A DNA stretch of 64,000 nucleotides from Branchiostoma floridae. Its lineage: Eukaryota; Chordata; Leptocardii; Amphioxiformes; Branchiostomatidae. The notes under the pieces are model-generated. The model was given only the letters and a program-made list of their open reading frames with translations, had not been told where the DNA came from and ran no database searches. The stretch's first letter is position 1, and each line of letters begins with the position of its first letter. The DNA is taken from positions 9,632,360-9,696,359 of the forward strand of contig NC_049980.1 of the NCBI RefSeq assembly GCF_000003815.2. Reading direction: 5' to 3'. Made by a program: the position numbers and the translations under genes. Positions 58,701-64,000 of this stretch are shown here, piece after piece.

Positions 58701-59253
58701 GCGCGGCGTTTTGTTAGCGGAATTCTTAGGCAAAAATATAATTTTAAAGCCCATAAACCACAAAATGTTTGGTTTATATGTGTGGGGAACACATATGCAC
58801 ACAAAATATTTGAGTTCCGTAATGATTAACCTGGTATTACGTGGTATTACTTGGTATTCCGTCTTTCAGTATCTCCCGTTATCTCGTGGATAATGGTGAA
58901 CTGGCGTTACAAATTATATTTTGTAGGTCAAAAATTACAAATTCCATGTAACGTTACAAGTAAGTGCAGCTGATCCTAGTTAAACTGCGTTATTGTTTCA
59001 CACTCCGTGTGTATTTTTCCGATCAATCAATGACAGAAAACAATAGAGAATTCACACGAGGATTAGAAAATTATTTTTTACCATAGCTGGTCCCCTGGAG
59101 GTCGAACTGCTGCATGCGGTAGACGGAGAACTCATGCGCCGCCTCCACCGGATCGGGCGACACGATAATCAGCACAGCCGGCACGAACAGCAGGAACGAG
59201 ATGGGAAACACGCCCCGGAATATGTCGAACACTTCTCCGGCCTCCTCGTACAT
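43608..59253 (-). CDS. NCLN: Nicalin, complete in 14 exons, 544 aa
   Basis: An ER membrane glycoprotein with an inactive M28-peptidase-like lumenal domain; partner of NOMO and TMEM147 in the BOS complex of the multipass translocon, earlier described as a Nodal-signalling modulator. Exons: 59082-59253, 56350-56540, 55543-55687, 54741-54820, 51845-51928, 51433-51536, 51020-51108, 50306-50442, 49271-49449, 48712-48799, 47421-47584, 46472-46525, 44478-44556, 43608-43676; GT-AG throughout, total 1635 nt. Landmarks: signal anchor [100 protein letters not shown]; tail helix [20 protein letters not shown]. Human nicalin is 563 aa; most of the shortfall is a linker of about 13 residues between exons 10 and 11. 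Exon 10 ends in an unusual donor (AAG|GTCTGG), so a small exon may have been missed there. Confidence 0.96.
43806..44147. mobile_element. NCLN: MITE with CCAGGGCTTTAGCCAGC ends
   Basis: The left CCAGGGCTTTAGCCAGC mirrors the right GCTGGCTAGAGCTCTGG. Inside, TTTCCGTCAG and CTGACGG-type words recur on both strands. It lies in the last NCLN intron. Confidence 0.6.
44905..45246. mobile_element. MITE with CAGGGCTCGAAA ends and TACCTGCAC repeats
   Basis: CAGGGCTCGAAATACTTTTT at the left mirrors GTTTTTCGAGCTCTG at the right. The interior repeats ACCTGCACC and its complement many times. Located in NCLN intron 12. Confidence 0.65.
45328..45482 (-). mobile_element. tRNA-derived SINE sharing a body with the 5S-headed SINE
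   Basis: Minus strand: TGTGGCTCAACTGGCAGC (A box), GGTTCCAATTAG, then GGTTCAAGCCCCTAG (B box), then GGAAGTAAAATGGGGGTCC and GAGGAGGTGCCGC. The last two blocks match the body of the 5S-headed element at 1858-2057. It is not a working tRNA gene, since no acceptor stem can be closed. Confidence 0.7.
47710..47916. mobile_element. TA-flanked MITE, CTGTAAATGCA family, copy 2
   Basis: Starts CTGTAAATGCAGAAATG and ends TTAAATGCATTTACAG between TA dinucleotides; it is the reverse complement of 6245-6452 over nearly its whole length. It lies 125 bp upstream of NCLN exon 11. Confidence 0.75.
49101..49134. repeat. TAG trinucleotide microsatellite
   Basis: About eleven TAG/GTA units with one interruption, in NCLN intron 9. 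Confidence 0.85.
49695..49725. repeat. TG dinucleotide microsatellite
   Basis: About fifteen perfect TG units in NCLN intron 8. Confidence 0.9.
50611..50802. repeat. Near-perfect palindrome of 192 bp
   Basis: The left arm ATTCAAATACAATTCAATCT, ACATTTACTTCC-like text and GTGACATCCATCACTCTTC is mirrored by GAAGAGTGATGGATGTCAC and AGATTGAATTGTATTTGAAT. Arms are about 92 bp with a 6-base centre (CATTCT) and only a few mismatches. It lies between NCLN exons 7 and 8. Confidence 0.85.
51617..51740 (+). mobile_element. tRNA-like SINE
   Basis: GTCCAGTGGTTAGCAACC (A-box-like, with the TGGTTAGCA core) is followed by CGAATTCAAATCACGAC (B-box-like), then an unrelated tail. It lies in NCLN intron 5. Confidence 0.5.
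52998..53700 (+). repeat. Tandem duplication of a unit of about 360 bp
   Basis: Unit 1 (about 52998-53345) and unit 2 (about 53359-53700) share TTACCTCCATGAAATGTCAT, GGAGGTTAT, GTGTCTCTGTCTGTG, ACGGCTGGATGGATTGG and GGGCTTAGCT in order. CATGGAGGTATGAGG at about 54423 may be the inverted end of the parent element. Open frames in the units are the same accidental frame twice. All of it lies in NCLN intron 4. Confidence 0.75.
55325..55517. mobile_element. TA-flanked MITE, CTGTAAATGCA family, copy 3
   Basis: Starts CTGTAAATGCATTCACTG and ends AAGTGCATTTACAG between TA dinucleotides. More worn than the other two copies; a further left-end remnant (CTGTAAATGAACAAAC) lies at 54961. The copy ends 25 bp from the donor of NCLN exon 3. 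Confidence 0.65.
57556..57733. mobile_element. TA-flanked MITE with CAGTCAAACCTGT ends
   Basis: CAGTCAAACCTGTATTAGGG mirrors CTATAGACAGGTTTGACTG, flanked by TA. The interior carries GGCCACCTCTA and CTATAGTGGCC repeats. Tc1/mariner-like ends; no transposase. In NCLN intron 1. Confidence 0.75.
58015..58905. mobile_element. Large foldback element, about 890 bp with arms of about 260 bp
   Basis: Left words ACTGAAAGACGGAATACC, GTTCCCCACATATGTAAACC, AAATATTTTGTGGTTTATGG and GCCCCGCGCGGCATGAT reappear reversed at the right as ATCATGCCGCGCGGGGC, CCATAAACCACAAAATG, GTGTGGGGAACACATATG and GGTATTCCGTCTTTCAGT. The outer arm contains repeats of AATACCAAGT. The centre (58276-58640) is unique and has no transposase-like frame. 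It lies in NCLN intron 1 close to the promoter. Confidence 0.8.
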
Positions 59254-59858
59254 TTTTTTCTCGGAGAAAAGACCTCAAAAGAAGACAAATCAAAGCGACA
59301 TGATGAGGATGTTTCTGTGTCTGGGGAATCTCTGCACGTTGATCTACATAGAAGTGCGCATGCGCAGATGGTGCTTGATAGTGCATCCTGGGAAGGGGTC
59401 AAGGAAAGGACACATTTTTTGGAACAAACCAAATAAAGAAGAGAGGGGAGTTTATACAACTTTTGACCGAGAAAGGCAAACTTATTCTCCTATTCAAACT
59501 AGCGTCGTTACCGAAAATGGTTGAAAATGGTTGAATAAAACAGAAAATCTTATTACATCCATATGTTTGGCGTAGTTTCCCCGAACATGTAAAATTAGGG
59601 TTGCTGGTGGTCTCACAGCGTCCTCTATCTCGTCTTGTTAGTACTGCAGCTAACAACACAGGCGGTCGACCTGCAATTATAACTTGAACAGCTAGAAGTC
59701 CCCATTGCCACGTCGTCTGGGTACCAACATGTACAGGACCATGCGGATATTCTGAGTCTATCTAATAACGTTACTAAACAAACGTTGGGTGTTATTTGGA
59801 ACGACAATTTTATCAAAGGTGGCAGTGTTTGGAAGGCATCCAAAGAGGACACGTATCA
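59254..59858. promoter_or_regulatory. Bidirectional promoter between NCLN and the F-box gene
   Basis: The two genes diverge with 605 bp between start codons and no repeat between, the usual layout of a shared promoter. No TATA box is evident for either gene. The F-box start AATGATGGCGCAG overlaps an ATGGCG word like that at the RIIAD1 start. Inference from layout. Confidence 0.5.
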
Positions 59859-62039
59859 ATGATGGCGCAGCTAGTAGACGACGCTTCTGGATCAAAACTG
59901 TCAGGGAAGGTTAGTTGGGTCTTAGTTACGATTTGTGCGTTTTGGTAAGTACAATACATAAAAAATGTAGTATCAATACATAAGAATAGAACGTTGGCTT
60001 TTCTATGAAAATTTGCTTATGCTTTATTATCAGCCCTGGGAAACTCAATCTGATTTTTGTGCACAACTAACATAACTTTCTAAATGTCTTACACTCCATA
60101 TCTTTATTGATAGGACGGACACATTGGGTGGGATTTGATCCCCGAACCTCTACTCCTTCAAATCTGTTCTTTCCTGGGGTCTGCAGACACACTACGGGTG
60201 TGCGCAGTGTGTTTTCGCTGGAGAAACGTAGCCGCCACAACAGCCGGTCTCTGGACGACATTTGACTTCACCCATGACATATTTGGCACGGCGAAGTATG
60301 ATAGTTATTTCGAGGCGTGCATGAAAATGTACGGCAACCATGTCAAGACAGTGAGAATGAACACAGCTCCAGCGGTGGCGGTGAAACTGTTACAGCTGTG
60401 CGTTAAGAACTGTCCTGCGATGGAAGAAGTTTGCATCGCCTACGATGTTTCTTTAAGAAGACGGTATGACTATATGGCAGCTGTTGTCCACAAGTTGTTT
60501 CGCACAATTGCAAGAGTCAGCACCTTGCGAAAGGTGCGCATGCCTGGCCTGGCGGAGTGGGTAGAGACATACCCGAACGCCCAATCAGCGCCGCGGAGAG
60601 AAAGTTTTGAACTTCAATGTGCAAACATCACAGCTATTGGTAAGAAGCTGAGTCTGCCGTGTATCAGTTTCCCGTCTATATATTTTGGTGGCTTAAATGA
60701 GATCTGATTGTAATAAAAGAATAAAAGGATGATATGGAAGAGCGATGAAGAAAAAAAAATGGTAACATTTGATTTTATGCTACAAGTTGAAATCGTCTTT
60801 AAAATTCAATTTATGATGCAATGCCAATGTATATGTTTTATTGCTCAATTAACCAATTACTACTTACTACAACTACACTACTACTACTACTACTACTTCT
60901 ACCGTGACGTTTCTTTAAATTAGGATACAAAGTCATGGCACCAAATTTTCATACTTGCTACTCAGAGGGCCCGGTACGCCTGCAGTATAGCTTGGTAGCT
61001 CAATCCTACAATGTATCTTCATTACGACTCAGTCATAAATCTATTTTATTCCTGTATCCATTAAAAAGATCTGCGACGTTTCACCCACAAGCGGGTGCCC
61101 CTGCGGTTCTCCGGCTGCCCAAACCTGAGACGGCTCGCTGTCAGCTATCACAACATGGACGAGGAAGGACTGAGGGACTTGTACAAATGTTCACTGGAGA
61201 AGATATCAGTGGAGGTGATCATGATAGTAGGCAAACTTTTAGTACTGTAGCCAGTGTAGGAAACATGGACGGAAGAGATTCTATGTGAATTTTTACTTTT
61301 CAAAAATTCGCTCACCTACCAAAAAAAAAATCTGTGGCTTTGGTTTGTCACTGCCATCGACATCTCATAAGCATTGCCCTCAAATATCGATTAAAAATGT
61401 AAGGCATGACAGTAAAACATAGTATGATAATGTTATCTGTACAAACGTTTGAAGAAGGCATAAGTTACTCAGTTGTTACTTGTGGTACCTTAAAGGTAGA
61501 TAGTTCTATACTTTGATCACAGTCTTATTCGAAAGTTCACGTTAATGTTTCCCCACTAAAAGCCTACGAAATGCAATGATGGCAAACAGATTAAACTCGT
61601 CCTTTATCAATCTCCAAGCAGAACCTACGGTGCTATAAGATAGTATCAAATCTGGCCAAGGAGTGTAGCTGGCCAAAGGGAGTCAAATGGGCACCGGAGG
61701 GTTTGATACTACATTTGTATAATATGCCACCATGGATCTGTTTGGAGATTAGTCCTTTATACGTATGCTGTGTCATTCTTTTCCGATCCTCAGGTTGATA
61801 TCATCGATGAACTGATGGCCACTGCCTGGAGATATCTCACGCATGCGCACCACGGGTTGCACTGGCACATGATGTTCCCGCGCGACGCAGGCGCCTTCTG
61901 GTTCCCGGATGTAGCGGTGACGTCAGTGACGTGTGAGGGCGGGATTGGGATGATGCATGTTCTGTTCATGGTCAACAGGAAACGGATTCCACTGGAGAAG
62001 CTGGTGCGATTTATTGCATTATTTACAAGGTTATCATAA
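59859..62039 (+). CDS. F-box protein with LRR-like C-terminal part, 4 exons, about 322 aa
   Basis: Probable substrate adaptor of an SCF (SKP1-CUL1-F-box) ubiquitin ligase. Exons: 59859-59909, 60114-60639, 61069-61214, 61794-62039; phases 0, 1 and 0, all GT-AG. The F-box is at about residues 23-67: WDLIPEPLLLQICSFLGSAD, then LRVCAVCFRWRNVA and GLWTTFDF. Leucine-rich-repeat-like text follows (VKLLQLCVKNCPAMEEVCI; RKVRMPGLAEW; FSGCPNLRRLAVSYHNMDEE; GLRDLYKCSLEKISVE). Exon 4 opens VDIIDELMATAWRYLTHAHH. The 3' end is unsure: exon 4 may stop at the TAA 62037-62039, or splice from a donor at 62004 (CTG|GTGCGA) to a further exon, perhaps near 63893 after CTATTACAG. Two ATGs are adjacent at the start. 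Family certain; orthologue (FBXO39-, FBXO33- or FBXL-like) not determined. Confidence 0.82.
60712..60725 (+). terminator. Intronic polyadenylation signals after a read-through stop
   Basis: Two overlapping-range AATAAA words (60712 and 60720) lie just past a TGA at 60705-60707 that is reached if the exon 2 donor at 60640 is ignored. This would give a short F-box protein of about 214 aa lacking the later LRR-like part. Confidence 0.45.
61609..61751. mobile_element. MITE of the AATCTCCAAGCAG family, best copy
   Basis: AATCTCCAAGCAGAACC and GATAGTATCAAATCTGG at the left mirror GGTTTGATACTAC and GGATCTGTTTGGAGATT at the right. It lies in intron 3 of the F-box gene, about 40 bp before exon 4. Confidence 0.7.
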
Positions 62040-63459
62040 AAAAGTTTGATGAAAAGTGATTGGTCATATCAGTATTGAACCTAAAGAAGGCGACAATGGT
62101 CGTTGAAAAGTGTACCTGTGTATACCTTTGTGTTGGAAGAAAGTTTACCATTGCACTATGATTACTACCAACACAGATAAGCTTCCATAATAAAGTTTGA
62201 TGAAGTTTTACTGTGAGACCATTTATCTGACCAAATCGAAAATAGAGAGGAAAATGTGTCACTCCAGTGTTACTAGCAAAGTATCCACACTGACAATCAT
62301 TGGATCATCCTCATTAGTGATGGGGGCAGTGCCGAAGTCGCGCGGTGGAAGCCGAGTCCCAGCAATGGCTATAAGGGCGGGTGGGTGGGGAAAAAGCGCT
62401 TCCCCTCCTCACAACGCTCTATCCACTTTTCCCACTCGCTACAGGTCGGCCCCACTTTGCTCTTCGGCACTAGTATTATGGATTTATCCAGATGAAAGCC
62501 AGTATGGATTATACCCCCGTCTTACATAGTGTTATTCATCCGCTCTTTCTTTCATTGTCACCTGTTCATGTGCCAGGTCTGCCCCACCTTGCACTTCTGA
62601 GCTGCGGATGTCTCCGGGAGAATGGCAGAAGGGATTATGCACGCCGCCTTATATGGTATTATTTGATCACATGATTTCGGCTGACCAATGATCGTGCAGT
62701 GTGAATAGCAAAGTATCCACACTGACAATCATTGGATCATCCTCATTAGTGATGGGGGCAGTGCCTCCGTCGCGCTGGCTCCTCCCAATGCCCTGCAATA
62801 GGCATAATCACCGCTTTCCTATACTTTCACATGAAAGTATCTCTCCCCATCCTCATTATCCCCTTCCTTATTATCCCCATTCTTATCCCCTTACTCAATC
62901 GACCATCATGCACCGCCACCACCGCACCCGTGCTTTGTGAACCCATGTAGACAGGATTGGCTGCACTGTTCCTTGGCCAACTTCCTAGTTTGAGATGTAT
63001 TGTTGCCATCTCAGTCTCAAAATGCTGAATGGCAAATAACCCCTCTGGTCTGCAGTGTCAAAGTATTTCTCTTATCTTTCTGTAATTGTTTGCCAAGTTT
63101 CTGCACTATACAATACCGTAGAAAGCACACACGCATTGCACCTATGCATTTTACTTCCCAGCTTAGTGTGTCTGGCTTTTCATACCCTCTTACGTTTTAT
63201 ACAAGTAGCAGCTCCAAGCCTCATTCTGTTCCTAATTTAAATGCTTCTACCCTTTCTTTTGTTGGCTGTGATACCTAGGAGAACCTCTTGCAGATTTCCC
63301 TATCTAATTTCAGTATCGCTGCTCCATCTTGGTCAATTCAAGTATCATTACTTCTATTTTCTTCTCACTTATACTTAGCCCAACTGAATTCCCATTTACT
63401 GAAAAGTCTTCACTGAGGAGAACCAGGTAATCTGCCAAGTCTGCGTGTTACCTTACTTG
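62040..63459. other. No certain gene; tandemly repeated stretch
   Basis: A 60-bp block is repeated exactly (62274-62333 and 62706-62765), and weaker similarity between the following segments suggests a diverged tandem unit of about 430 bp. Short frames show no family resemblance. It may be an intron of the F-box gene. Confidence 0.45.
62274..62333 (+). repeat. Exact 60-bp direct repeat, copy 1 (copy 2 at 62706-62765)
   Basis: Both copies run from TAGCAAAGTATCCACACTG through TCATTAGTGATGGGGGCAG to TGCC with no difference, while the text on either side differs. The offset is 432 bp. Confidence 0.9.
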
Positions 63460-63790
63460 TGCCCTTAGGAAAGGCACTTTATACGGCTTTTCTCAGGTGA
63501 AAATGAGTACTTAGCTTCGGCTAGGGCCGTCACTCAGATAGGACATTAATGGAGGTCTCCTGTCTGGGGACAGCCATATCCCGGGCACGTCAAAGAACCC
63601 ACCACACGTGCGCTGTGAGTGGTTCAAAACCTACAGTTGCCACACCTGGGGCAATTACTGTCGTATTGAGGTCACTTGAGTGGCGCCAAATGGCAGCTCG
63701 CTCCAAACCCTTGCGATTGAGCCCGGCCTATTGTAAGCTTCTCGCACATCAATCCCTGGCTGCCAAGAGAGAGTAGTCGGCCTACCCAAT
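63460..63790 (+). mobile_element. SINE, plus orientation
   Basis: CTTGTGCCCTTAGGAAAGGC, ACTTTATACGGCTTT, ATGGAGGTCTCCTGTC, ACGTCAAAGAACCC, then GCTCGCTCCAAACCCTTGCG match the order of words in 14035-14480. The tRNA-like head is missing or lies further left. Confidence 0.6.
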
Positions 63791-64000
63791 TAAATGACAA
63801 GATAACAGTAACCATAACAGGTCCAAATCCTCGAACTGCCCACGTCTGAACCATGGTATTCTCTAATCTCATCTCATAACCCCGTCTATTACAGGTCCAC
63901 CGAGGAGTAGTGACAAGATACGTTCTTACCTAATACATGACACGTTAAGACACTAAACCATTCTGAGAGTTCTCCAATATGTACTCTTACAGCACACTCC
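63791..64000. other. Right edge; possible further F-box exon not proven
   Basis: An acceptor-like CTATTACAG ends at 63892 and is followed by short frames that close within 15 codons. Nothing else is visible. Confidence 0.25.

Noticed and set aside
62274-62765. Terminal repeats of an LTR element
   Set aside because: Only 60 bp long and 432 bp apart, with no primer site, no polypurine tract and no retroviral protein between.
1-64000. CRISPR arrays, operons or bacterial defence systems
   Set aside because: No regularly spaced short repeats, no tightly packed co-directional genes and no ribosome-binding pattern; all convincing genes are spliced or eukaryotic in type.

Overview
The window reads as nuclear DNA of a lower chordate, most likely an amphioxus (Branchiostoma-like). 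Reasons: host genes are split into many short phase-consistent exons with GT-AG borders; the proteins match chordate families (an alpha-2,8-sialyltransferase, an SLC46-type transporter, RIIAD1, nicalin, an F-box protein); and the introns are packed with small palindromic DNA elements and with SINEs carrying 5S- or tRNA-like heads. The species call is inference. All exon models were built by hand from reading frame, splice sites and remembered family sequences; no alignment was run.

Layout. 0-4.4 kb: a probable terminal exon of a gene entering from the left, a LINE tail, a 5S-derived SINE and several foldback repeats. 4.5-6.9 kb (minus): a complete three-exon ST8Sia-type sialyltransferase, 362 aa. 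10.4-12.6 kb (plus): an SLC46-like transporter in three exons. 12.6-16.5 kb: a repeat field. 16.5-17.2 kb (plus): an intronless 245-aa multipass membrane protein that I do not recognise. 17.7-19.1 kb (plus): a 5'-truncated LINE with a long open RT frame, followed by a 116-bp assembly gap. 22.9-25.4 kb (plus): a four-exon RIIAD1 homologue, 110 aa. 27.6-28.6 kb: a decayed duplicate of part of the next gene. 30.5-41.2 kb (minus): an 11-exon gene for a 515-aa Pro-rich basic protein of unknown function. 43.6-59.3 kb (minus): nicalin (NCLN), 14 exons, 544 aa. 59.9-62 kb (plus): an F-box/LRR-like gene, divergent from NCLN across about 600 bp.

The genes do not form a pathway; this is a normal eukaryotic neighbourhood. 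NCLN and the F-box gene probably share a bidirectional promoter. The 11-exon gene carries TSYxDDY and NNPHP motifs that I associate, from memory and weakly, with cilium or sperm microtubule inner proteins; RIIAD1 has an R2D2-type fold also common in flagellar proteins.

The most informative things beyond gene calls are: the segmental duplication of exons of the 11-exon gene, which also gives an empty-site/filled-site pair defining a TTAA-targeting MITE; SINEs in which 5S-like and tRNA-like heads share one body; several long foldback elements; and a possible intronic polyadenylation isoform of the F-box gene. I found no bacterial-type system, no CRISPR array and no intact or broken virus-like element.
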